DNA from: Eubacteriales bacterium
GTDB lineage: Bacteria; Bacillota; Clostridia; JAQUNY01
Assembly (NCBI GenBank): GCA_028717405.1
Contig: JAQUNY010000115.1
Location: forward strand, 1-5,782
Direction of reading: 5' to 3'
Length of the DNA: 5,782 bases
Below are positions 1 to 5,782 of this stretch, piece by piece. Every line of letters begins with the position of its first letter. Within the stretch, counting starts at the first letter, position 1. A model generated the notes under the pieces. That model was not told the DNA's origin. It saw only the letters and a program-made list of their open reading frames with translations, and did no database searches. A program made the position numbers and the translations under genes.

Positions 1-2229
1 ATCTCTGCCTGATGCATAAAGTCTGTCTTTTACAATGTCAAGATAGAAATTGCTCATATCGACAACGCAGAAATTATGGATCGCGTGAAACATCTGGTGG
101 AATTCATATGTTTCAAATGCTGCGCCTACTGTTGAAACAAGCTTTTTCAGCTTTTGTAAAGCCCATTTGTCTGCTTCATTCATATCGGCATATTTGACGC
201 TGTCTCTGTCCGGTTCAAAGTCGCCGACATTTCCAAGTATGAACCTCGCGGTATTTCTTATTTTTCTGTATACTTCCGTAAGCTGCTTCAGTATATCCTT
301 TGATATTCTTATGTCCGTCTGATAGTCTGAAGACGCGACCCAGAGTCTCAAAATGTCAGCGCCGTACTCATTTACAATATCTTTTGGATCGATCCCGTTG
401 CCAAGGGACTTGGACATTTTTTTGCCATCGCCGTCGACAACATATCCATGTGTAAGCACCGCCCTGTATGGAGCCCTTCCTCTGACCGCCACCGATGTGA
501 GAAGCGATGACTGGAACCAGCCTCTGTGCTGGTCGCTGCCCTCCAGGTACATATCTGCCGGAGAACCAAGCAGCGGGTTCATCTCAAGCACCGCGGCATG
601 GGTTGATCCGGAATCGAACCAGACATCCATTATATCCTGTTCCTTGGAAAATGTGCCGCTGCCACATTCGCAGGCTGTACCTGCAGACAGTATTTCCGAA
701 GCCTCATATTTGTACCAGGCGTTTGATCCTTCTCTGGCGAAAAGATCCCTGACCGCATTTATCGTAGCATCGTTTATGAGTTCTTTCCCGCATTCTGAAC
801 AATAAAATATAGGTATAGGCACTCCCCATATGCGCTGTCTCGAAATACACCAGTCGCTTCTGTCACGAACCATTCCCCTGATTCTTTCGCCGCCCCAGCC
901 CGGATACCATTTTACTTTATCAATTTCTTCCAGTGCATCTTTTCTGAATCCTTCGATGGAAGCAAACCACTGTTCAGTAGCTCTGTAGATTATCGGCTCC
1001 CTGCACCTCCAGCAATGTGGATACTGATGCGCAATATCAGTGATTGCCAGCAAACTGCCGCTTCTTCTTAGCTCTTCAGCTATCGCTTTGTTGGAATCTT
1101 TATAGTACAAGCCTGAAAATTGCCCGGCATCGTCTGTTAAATAGCCCCTGTGATCTACCGGCACTACCACGTCGATGTCATATCCGGCAGAAACCTGGAA
1201 ATCTTCGGCGCCGTGACCGGGAGCAGTATGCACACAACCCGTGCCGGCTTCCAGCGTGACATGGCTGCCATTTATCAACAGTGAATCCCTCTCCAGAAAT
1301 GGATGTCTGCATATAACACCCTCCATCTCAGATCCTTTTGCCGTGGCAATTTTTACATAATCGTCTATTCCGGCTGCTTTCATAGTGCTTTCCATCAACT
1401 CTGAAGCCATGATCAGGTCGCCCTGTCCGGTCCTCACTACCGAGTACTCAAAATCAGCATTCAGGCATACTGCCATATTCCCGGGCAACGTCCATGTCGT
1501 CGTAGTCCATATTACGAAAAAGGTATTATTATCGCTGATATCTTCATTCAGTTTCTGCAGCCTTCCTCCCGAATCTCTTACCCGAAATTTCACATATATT
1601 GCTTTCGCGGGATCTTCCTCATACTCGATTTCAGCCTCGGCAAGGGCTGTTTCACATTTCGGGCACCAGTATACCGGTCTCAGTCCTTTATAAATATATC
1701 CTTTCTTGCACATTTCGCCGAAAACTTCTACCTGCTTTGCTTCAAATGCCGGTTTCAGTGTGATATAAGGATTATCCCAGTCTGCTCTGACGCCGAGTCT
1801 CCTGAACGATTCCCTTTGTATATCAATATATTTCATTGCGAACTTTTTACATGCATCCCTGAATACAAGAGGATCAGTCTCATGCCTTTTCAATCCCAGC
1901 TCCTTGATAGCCCTTTGTTCTATGGGCAGCCCGTGTGTATCCCATCCCGGGATGTATGGAGCATAATAACCGCACATGCTGAAATATTTAACAACAATGT
2001 CCTTCAGGATTTTATTGAGAGCTGTGCCGAGATGTATGTCTCCGTTTGCATAAGGCGGTCCGTCATGGAGAATAAACTTTTTCCCGTCCCTGTTTTTGTT
2101 GAGCTGCCTGGAATAGATATCCTCATCAGCCCATTTTTTTAGCGTCTCTGGCTCTCTTTGCGGCAGGTTTGCCCTCATTGAAAAATCTGTAGCCGGCAGA
2201 TTGAGGGTCTTGCTGTAGTCTTCTGGCAT
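1..2229 (-). CDS. ileS: Isoleucyl-tRNA synthetase, 3' end cut off by the window
   Basis: Class Ia synthetase that charges tRNA-Ile with isoleucine in the cytosol and edits misactivated valine. The frame is open from the ATG at 2229 to the left edge, giving 743 residues of roughly 930 expected; the anticodon-binding end and any C-terminal zinc finger are missing. Visible landmarks are the N-terminal TDFSMRANLPQREPE segment (residues 14-28), HDGPPYANGDIHLGTALNK (55-73, with HLGT replacing HIGH), PGWDTHGLPIE (94-104), the CP1 editing site WTTTTWTLPGN (241-251) and GTGCVHTAPGHGAEDF (329-344, with the editing-type His334 and Asp343), WFDSG (537-541), GSDQHRGW (564-571) and KMSKS (604-608). Cysteine pairs at 189/192, 407/410, 477/480 and 520/522 suggest bound zinc. 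The architecture is bacterial type 1. It is last in the block, 115 nt after yggT. No T-box leader is visible. No frameshift was seen. Confidence 0.97.
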   Translation of the reverse strand, partial: MPEDYSKTLNLPATDFSMRANLPQREPETLKKWADEDIYSRQLNKNRDGKKFILHDGPPYANGDIHLGTALNKILKDIVVKYFSMCGYYAPYIPGWDTHGLPIEQRAIKELGLKRHETDPLVFRDACKKFAMKYIDIQRESFRRLGVRADWDNPYITLKPAFEAKQVEVFGEMCKKGYIYKGLRPVYWCPKCETALAEAEIEYEEDPAKAIYVKFRVRDSGGRLQKLNEDISDNNTFFVIWTTTTWTLPGNMAVCLNADFEYSVVRTGQGDLIMASELMESTMKAAGIDDYVKIATAKGSEMEGVICRHPFLERDSLLINGSHVTLEAGTGCVHTAPGHGAEDFQVSAGYDIDVVVPVDHRGYLTDDAGQFSGLYYKDSNKAIAEELRRSGSLLAITDIAHQYPHCWRCREPIIYRATEQWFASIEGFRKDALEEIDKVKWYPGWGGERIRGMVRDRSDWCISRQRIWGVPIPIFYCSECGKELINDATINAVRDLFAREGSNAWYKYEASEILSAGTACECGSGTFSKEQDIMDVWFDSGSTHAAVLEMNPLLGSPADMYLEGSDQHRGWFQSSLLTSVAVRGRAPYRAVLTHGYVVDGDGKKMSKSLGNGIDPKDIVNEYGADILRLWVASSDYQTDIRISKDILKQLTEVYRKIRNTARFILGNVGDFEPDRDSVKYADMNEADKWALQKLKKLVSTVGAAFETYEFHQMFHAIHNFCVVDMSNFYLDIVKDRLYASGRD

Positions 2230-2344
2230 TCAGGCGCCCCCGTTCAGTTTAATATATATCAGTTTATAAGAGAATTTCTGCTTTCAGAAAGATCCCCTTG
2301 TCACAGCATTGCTCAAAAAGCTTACGATATGCAGGTAATCTCCC
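2230..2344 (-). other. yggT-ileS intergenic region (possible ileS leader)
   Basis: This 115-nt gap is the largest in the window. Read on the minus strand it holds a perfect 6-bp inverted repeat TTTCTG-AAAG-CAGAAA (2275-2290) and an AT-rich stretch containing TATAAA (2268-2263) and TATATT (2256-2251), which resemble -10 hexamers but have no convincing TTGACA-like partner 16-18 nt upstream. The hairpin is not followed by a T tract, so it is not a good intrinsic terminator. The T-box antiterminator consensus AGGGTGG-ACCGCG is not present. The gap also lacks any trace of ylmH or divIVA coding sequence. ileS may be read through from the division operon or have a weak promoter of its own. Confidence 0.4.
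2237..2241 (-). promoter_or_regulatory. Weak ribosome binding site of ileS
   Basis: On the minus strand a GGGGG run lies 7 nt before the ATG at 2229. It can pair with the anti-Shine-Dalgarno only with a central G-U wobble, unlike the clean GGAGGG or AGGAGG sites of sepF, yggT and yggS. It supports the chosen start because no other Met codon nearby precedes the conserved N-terminal segment. Confidence 0.5.
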
Positions 2345-2602
2345 TCAGATAATCATTCTGCCAACGAGTGACAGAATCAGAAAAGCAATTATGGGAGAGA
2401 AATCAAACATCATATTGTTTCCAAAGGATGATTTGGCAATCAGCTTCCTTATAGGAGAAAGGATTGGCTCAGTAACAGCATAAAGGGCTTTTATTAAAGG
2501 GTTTTCCCTGCTGATCGGAAACCATGATATGATTACCCTTATAAAAATGGTCCACTTCATGACTTCAATCAGCCAATGAATTGCAGTTGTAAAAATACTC
2601 AT
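2345..2602 (-). CDS. yggT: YggT/YlmG family membrane protein
   Basis: An 85-residue integral membrane protein of the YggT family (ylmG in Bacillus). Two hydrophobic segments are visible, at about residues 5-28 and 66-84. They flank the family signature: RVIISWFP (22-29), NP (34-35), YAVTEPILSPIRKLI (41-55) and DFSPIIAF (67-74). The length is typical of the single-repeat Gram-positive form; the proteobacterial version is a tandem duplication. Homologues are linked to cell-shape, division or nucleoid/plastid distribution phenotypes and sit beside sepF in Bacillota and cyanobacteria, but the molecular role is not established. The start is preceded by GGAGGG (2613-2608) at 5 nt spacing. It lies 13 nt after sepF, so the two are almost certainly co-transcribed, and the SD abuts the sepF stop. 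ylmG is an equally valid name. Confidence 0.93.
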   Translation of the reverse strand: MSIFTTAIHWLIEVMKWTIFIRVIISWFPISRENPLIKALYAVTEPILSPIRKLIAKSSFGNNMMFDFSPIIAFLILSLVGRMII

Positions 2603-2615
2603 CAGGTCCCTCCGT

Positions 2616-3101
2616 TTACTTCAGCCACGGGAAAGAACCCCTGTTTTTTAAATCATCCTTAAAATCGCCCATTATATCCACGTTTACGGGCGCAATCAGG
2701 AAAATAGATGCAGAAACCTTCTGGATGTTGCCATCCAATGCATAGACAGATCCTCCCAAAAAATCAACGATCCTTTGGGCTGTCTCTTTATCTACAGTCT
2801 CCAGATTTACTATCACAGTCCTGTTATCTTTCAGATGATCACATATTTCCTGTGCCTCGTCGAATTTTACAGGATTAACAACAACTACTCGCATAAGAGC
2901 CTGCGTTTTCAGGTTTACTATCTTGTTTTTAGGCTTTCTGACAGCATTCTGTGCATCATCATTCATAACGTTTTCCATAACATTCCCGCTGGCTGTCTTT
3001 TTTACCTTGCCATAACTTTCACTCTTAAAATCATCATAGTCCTCATCAGACTCAGTATCCCATCCTACGAAATTCAGTACTTTATTTAAAATACCCGGCA
3101 T
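2616..3101 (-). CDS. sepF: Cell division protein SepF
   Basis: A 161-residue FtsZ-binding membrane anchor acting at the division septum on the cytoplasmic face. Residues 1-13 (MPGILNKVLNFVG) form the amphipathic membrane-binding helix typical of SepF. An acidic, low-complexity linker follows (about 15-60), then the SepF/DUF552 domain (about 69-143) with NRTVIVNLETVD (93-104) and the conserved FLGG--YAL-G turn (115-124), the glycine region involved in dimer/polymer formation in Bacillus. The ORF can be extended six residues to an ATG at 3119, but that ATG falls just upstream of a GGGGAGGG Shine-Dalgarno that serves the ATG at 3101 (6 nt spacing), and only the shorter form begins with the family's hydrophobic helix. 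It lies 31 nt after yggS and 13 nt before yggT. FtsZ is not in the window. Confidence 0.96.
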   Translation of the reverse strand: MPGILNKVLNFVGWDTESDEDYDDFKSESYGKVKKTASGNVMENVMNDDAQNAVRKPKNKIVNLKTQALMRVVVVNPVKFDEAQEICDHLKDNRTVIVNLETVDKETAQRIVDFLGGSVYALDGNIQKVSASIFLIAPVNVDIMGDFKDDLKNRGSFPWLK

Positions 3102-3107
3102 TTCGGA

Positions 3108-3113
3108 CCCTCC
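3108..3113 (-). promoter_or_regulatory. Ribosome binding site that sets the sepF start
   Basis: GGAGGG on the minus strand, within GGGGAGGG, sits 6 nt before the ATG at 3101. The alternative upstream ATG at 3119 directly precedes this purine run, has no comparable site of its own, and would put polar residues (RGGSE) ahead of the membrane-binding helix. The site therefore fixes the SepF N-terminus. Confidence 0.8.
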
Positions 3114-3132
3114 CCTCATCGGCAGATAGAGC

Positions 3133-3858
3133 TTAACGGCTGCCGAAAATTGCCGTTCCTATCCTGACCATATTTGAGCCTTCTTCAACTGCTATCATAT
3201 AATCATTGCTCATTCCCATTGACAGTATTTCCATATTTATATTATCAAGTTTTTCATTTCCCATGTCAATAAATATTTTATGCAAATTTCTAAATACGGG
3301 CCTTGTTTCCTCAGGGACCACAGTATATTGTGCTATTGTCATCAGTCCTTTTACCTTGACCCATTCAAATCGGCCGGCCTGTATCAGAAAAGCTCTTACT
3401 TCCCCAGGTTTAATGCCTGACTTTGTGATTTCGTCTGTCATATTAATCTGTACAAGGACATCAGTTATTGCCCCGGATTTTTTTGACGCCCTTTCAAGTT
3501 CAGTCAGAAGCGCTATCGAATCTATGGAGTGTATGAGACTTACCCTGCCGGCAATACGTGCCGCTTTGTTCTTCTGCAGATGGCCGATCATATGCCATTT
3601 GCACGTCCTTCCGATCGCTGCCTGTTTTTCCTCCAATTCCTGAACCTTATTTTCACCTATATTTTCAATACCCGCCGCAATTGCCGCCTTGACTGTACCA
3701 GCCCCAAAAGTCTTGGTTACGCCTACTATGGTAACGTCATCGGGGTTTTTGTGATGGCCGCCTTCACGGCATGCCTTTTCTATGTTTCCTTTTATCTTTT
3801 TAAGATTTTCTCTTATTGCCTCATGGAGTAAGGCTTCTGTACCTGCATTATTGTCCAT
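3133..3858 (-). CDS. yggS: YggS/YlmE family PLP homeostasis protein
   Basis: A 241-residue protein of the YggS/PROSC (PLPBP) family, a cytosolic single-domain TIM barrel resembling the N-terminal part of alanine racemase. It binds pyridoxal 5'-phosphate without known catalytic activity and buffers free PLP, affecting amino-acid pools. Conserved parts are the PLP-lysine segment VGVTKTF with Lys49, GENKVQEL (68-75), WHMIGHLQKNK (88-98), KSGIKPGE (146-153), KGLMTIA (170-176) and the phosphate-binding end LSMGMSNDY (212-220) to VRIGTAIFG (231-239). Length is normal. The start has a perfect AGGAGG (3870-3865) 6 nt upstream. The N-terminus of about 15 residues is poorly conserved but matches the SD. 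It sits 38 nt after the HlyD-like gene and 31 nt before sepF, the position of ylmE in Bacillus. Confidence 0.96.
   Translation of the reverse strand: MDNNAGTEALLHEAIRENLKKIKGNIEKACREGGHHKNPDDVTIVGVTKTFGAGTVKAAIAAGIENIGENKVQELEEKQAAIGRTCKWHMIGHLQKNKAARIAGRVSLIHSIDSIALLTELERASKKSGAITDVLVQINMTDEITKSGIKPGEVRAFLIQAGRFEWVKVKGLMTIAQYTVVPEETRPVFRNLHKIFIDMGNEKLDNINMEILSMGMSNDYMIAVEEGSNMVRIGTAIFGSR
3135..3157 (-). repeat. Inverted repeat at the yggS 3' end
   Basis: AACGGC (3135-3140) and GCCGTT (3152-3157) form a perfect 6-bp stem with an 11-nt loop spanning the last codons and stop codon of yggS. The sequence after it on the minus strand (AAGCTCTATCTG) has no T tract, so it is not an intrinsic terminator. 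It could be chance, or an mRNA processing or stability element ahead of sepF. Confidence 0.25.
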
Positions 3859-3896
3859 TATATCCCTCCTGACAGCAGATATATCCGGCCGGCCTG

Positions 3897-5207
3897 TTAT
3901 TTTCTTATCATCTGTCCGTCCCTGATGTTTTCGGGATTTACTATATACGTCGAAAACACTCCTACGCTTTTCACATTACTTCCCGGCATATTTTCTATTA
4001 CGGCATATTCGCTGTTCATTCCTTTAATTACGATCTGCCTTGTTTTTGCATGATTTGCCTCGACCATGACGATATTGGCTGTATTTTCTTTATAGTTTAT
4101 TTCTGCCAGGCTTTTTAAAGGCACTTTCACCCCTGTGCTCCTGTTTCTGATCACTTCTATGTCCATGATTCGGCGGTCTGCAGCCAAATCAAGGCCTTCA
4201 GAAGTCATAACAGTTATTGCAGCACGTCCTGTAACTGATAATTCTGAAATTGAAACTATCTTCCCGTGTATGACCAGGCCATTGCTCTTAAGTCTTATCC
4301 TGATGTCTTCGCCGGTTGAAAAAGCAGGCAATTCATCCTTTTTTATATTAAATACATAGTAATAAAAATATTCCGTTATAAGTTTTGCGTAAGCTGCTCC
4401 CTTATCAATATAGCTATCCGGTGAAAGCTTTACAGGTTTATATGATGCCGCTATCCGGTCAAGGTCCTCCGGGAGCAGCATAGTTATGGCATCCGGCTTC
4501 AGAGTCTCTTCACATCCATCCCTGACATATGTTAACAAACCTGCTCTTTGTGATATTATTGATCCGGTTTTACTTTCAATTTCATATCTGAGGTATGATA
4601 TCCTTTCTTCCAATGTCCTGACATAGGCATTATTATTCCCTGTTATGTCTGTCATCGATGCTTTTCCTGCAATTAAACCATCTATCTCATTTATAATATC
4701 CAGAGCAGCCTTTATATCCCCGGCAGAAGTTACATACGCCAGCTTTCCCGCTTCCTTAGCGATACTTTCATCAATCCTGAGAACACCGCCGGAATGAAGG
4801 TTGTTGTTCAAGGCTTCCTCGAGCTTGGCATTGAGGAGCTCATTCTCCTTTTCTTTCAGCTCATCGGCAAGTACTGCGGTATGGTTGTCAAGCACAGATG
4901 CCAGCCTGTATCCTGCCGGCACTCTGCCGCCTCCGGGAATATATGGAAAGCACCTGCCCCCATATGAGGATATTACCGGTTCTTCGTATCTTGATATCAA
5001 CGCTGTTGTGCTTATTATTTCTTCAACAGTCCCGGAATACATGACGGCAGTCCTGATGTTTCTGCCGAAAGCCCAGTTAAAAAACATGAATATATAAACA
5101 ACGAAGATCACTATCACAAATATGAAGACTTTTCCTGATTTAACAGCTTTTCTTCCTGTTACGATATTTAAATATTCCCCAGCTTCAGCATTTTTTCCCG
5201 TTTTCAT
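3897..5207 (-). CDS. HlyD-like membrane-fusion protein, function unknown
   Basis: A 436-residue single-pass membrane protein related to periplasmic adaptor/membrane-fusion proteins (HlyD/RND-adaptor-like). A basic cytosolic N-terminus (1-26) leads into one strong transmembrane helix (about 27-46), so the bulk should be extracytoplasmic. After it I see a first lipoyl/barrel-sandwich half (about 55-108, with GTVEEII and SYGGRCFPYIPGGGRVPAGY), a helical hairpin rich in Glu/Lys/Leu (about 110-222), the returning sandwich half (about 222-280), a beta-barrel-like part (about 285-360) and a C-terminal domain beginning VPLKSL (362-367). Domain limits are by eye. No ABC permease, ATPase, RND pump or outer partner is in the window. 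The ATG is preceded by AAGGG at 8 nt spacing and lies 23 nt inside the upstream gene, implying coupled translation. The context suggests an envelope or division-related role, but this is inference. Confidence 0.75.
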   Translation of the reverse strand: MKTGKNAEAGEYLNIVTGRKAVKSGKVFIFVIVIFVVYIFMFFNWAFGRNIRTAVMYSGTVEEIISTTALISRYEEPVISSYGGRCFPYIPGGGRVPAGYRLASVLDNHTAVLADELKEKENELLNAKLEEALNNNLHSGGVLRIDESIAKEAGKLAYVTSAGDIKAALDIINEIDGLIAGKASMTDITGNNNAYVRTLEERISYLRYEIESKTGSIISQRAGLLTYVRDGCEETLKPDAITMLLPEDLDRIAASYKPVKLSPDSYIDKGAAYAKLITEYFYYYVFNIKKDELPAFSTGEDIRIRLKSNGLVIHGKIVSISELSVTGRAAITVMTSEGLDLAADRRIMDIEVIRNRSTGVKVPLKSLAEINYKENTANIVMVEANHAKTRQIVIKGMNSEYAVIENMPGSNVKSVGVFSTYIVNPENIRDGQMIRK

Positions 5208-5782
5208 CTATATATCCCTTTTCAGTGAGCATAGACATTGCCTTCATAACGGCAACCTTCACATTTTCATATACCAACCCGCCCTGCACAAAAACAGTAT
5301 AAGGCTCTGCAACAGGTGCATCTGCGCTAAGCTCAAGAGAAGCCCCCTGAACAAAACCGCCGGCCGCCATAATCACGGGGCAGTCATATCCTGGCATATC
5401 CCAGGGGACCGGAGTGACATGGGAATCAACAGGAGACCCTGATTGTATACCTTTACAAAACTCCAGCAGGCTTTCACTGTTTCCCATCTCTACAGATTGA
5501 ATTATATCAGGCCTTTCATCAAAAATACCGGGGCTGCATGTATATCCGGCCCACTGCATTATGGCGGAGCAGTATACAGCTCCCATAAGGCTTTCAGCGA
5601 CGGCATGCGGCGCCATAAAAAGGCCCTGGAATAAAAGGCGGTTATTTCCAAGAGATGGTCCGGTTTTTTTCCCGAGCCCCGGTGCTACAAGTCTCTCAGC
5701 GGCATTATCTACAAGATTTTTTTTACCGGCTATATACCCTCCTGCAGGCGCCAATCCTCCGCCTGGATTTTTGATCAGCGAA
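5185..5782 (-). CDS. Methionine gamma-lyase-like / aluminium-resistance family PLP enzyme, 5' end outside
   Basis: C-terminal 198 residues of a fold-type I PLP enzyme of the aluminium-resistance/methionine gamma-lyase-like family (YnbB in Bacillus), normally about 400-430 residues. The frame continues to the right edge without a start. The first visible residues are SLIKNPGGGLAPAGGYIAG (from 5781 down), whose lysine (codon 5772-5770) is probably the PLP Schiff-base residue, followed by a glycine-rich turn. Later family-like stretches include SLGNNRLLFQGLFMAPH, VAESLMGAVYCSAIM, DIIQSVEMG, PWDMPGYDCPVIMAAGGFVQG and EPYTVFVQGGL, then a C-terminal helix (VKVAVMKAMSMLTEKGY). The fold is related to the Cys/Met-metabolism enzymes; the true substrate is not settled, and the aluminium-resistance name rests on an old phenotype. 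A TTG at 5754 lies inside the conserved segment and is not a start. The stop overlaps the next gene by 23 nt. Confidence 0.9.
   Translation of the reverse strand, partial: SLIKNPGGGLAPAGGYIAGKKNLVDNAAERLVAPGLGKKTGPSLGNNRLLFQGLFMAPHAVAESLMGAVYCSAIMQWAGYTCSPGIFDERPDIIQSVEMGNSESLLEFCKGIQSGSPVDSHVTPVPWDMPGYDCPVIMAAGGFVQGASLELSADAPVAEPYTVFVQGGLVYENVKVAVMKAMSMLTEKGYIDENGKKC

Noticed and set aside
353..805. 150-codon open frame on the plus strand
   Set aside because: It lies antisense to ileS. The opposite frame carries the WFDSG, GSDQHRGW and KMSKS motifs, while this translation resembles no family and has no SD.
2275..2290. Intrinsic terminator after yggT
   Set aside because: The stem is only 6 bp and A/T-rich, and no T tract follows on the transcribed strand.
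2331..2346. T-box-like string GAGGGAGATTACCTGC on the minus strand
   Set aside because: It only loosely resembles the T-box consensus, overlaps the yggT stop, and has neither the stem I specifier region upstream nor a terminator downstream.
3102..3119. Upstream in-frame ATG of sepF (N-terminal MRGGSE extension)
   Set aside because: The extension codons contain the Shine-Dalgarno for the ATG at 3101, and SepF normally begins with the hydrophobic helix.
3206..3643. 145-codon open frame on the plus strand
   Set aside because: Antisense shadow of yggS, whose conserved motifs run through the same DNA; the hydrophobic look comes from reading the complementary codons.
3371..3894. Repeated GGCCGGCC palindromes (about 3372 and 3887)
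   Set aside because: One is inside yggS coding sequence and the other just after the HlyD-like gene; two copies of a short GC palindrome do not make an element, and the flanks are not shared beyond a few bases.
5752..5754. TTG as start of the PLP enzyme
   Set aside because: The frame stays open to the window edge and the upstream codons encode the conserved SLIKNPGGG segment, so the gene simply continues outside.

Overview
The window looks like a chromosomal segment of an anaerobic Bacillota bacterium of the class Clostridia. I infer this from gene order and protein style: an aluminium-resistance/methionine gamma-lyase-like PLP enzyme, a HlyD-like membrane protein, YggS, SepF, YggT and IleRS. 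SepF and the SepF-YggT pair are Gram-positive/cyanobacterial traits. Strong Shine-Dalgarno sequences (AGGAGG, GGAGGG) and a moderate base composition fit. I cannot name a genus. No phage, IS, CRISPR, tRNA or rRNA is visible.

All six genes lie on the minus strand, so transcription runs from base 5782 towards base 1. In that order they are: the C-terminal part of a PLP-dependent lyase-like protein (5185 to the right edge); a single-pass membrane-fusion (HlyD-like) protein (3897-5207) whose start lies inside the previous gene; yggS/ylmE, a PLP-homeostasis protein (3133-3858); sepF, a division protein (2616-3101); yggT/ylmG, a small membrane protein (2345-2602); and ileS, isoleucyl-tRNA synthetase (2229 to the left edge, about 743 residues visible, C-terminus cut off). 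Spacing is -23, +38, +31, +13 and +115 nt. The first five genes therefore look like one operon. The 115-nt gap before ileS is the only place that could hold independent control.

The block matches the Bacillus ylmE-sepF-ylmG-ylmH-divIVA-ileS division neighbourhood, but ylmH and divIVA are absent between ylmG and ileS. Upstream, the place of ylmD is taken by the HlyD-like protein and the PLP lyase. SepF tethers FtsZ to the membrane, YggT-type proteins are linked to envelope and division organisation, and YggS buffers free PLP, which the upstream lyase-like enzyme would use. The HlyD-like protein has no transporter partner in view and is the least understood member.

The window is mostly well-understood housekeeping DNA. 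I found no strong evidence for a wholly new system. The most interesting points are the orphan membrane-fusion protein in a division operon, the loss or relocation of ylmH-divIVA, and the non-canonical HLGT version of the HIGH signature in IleRS.
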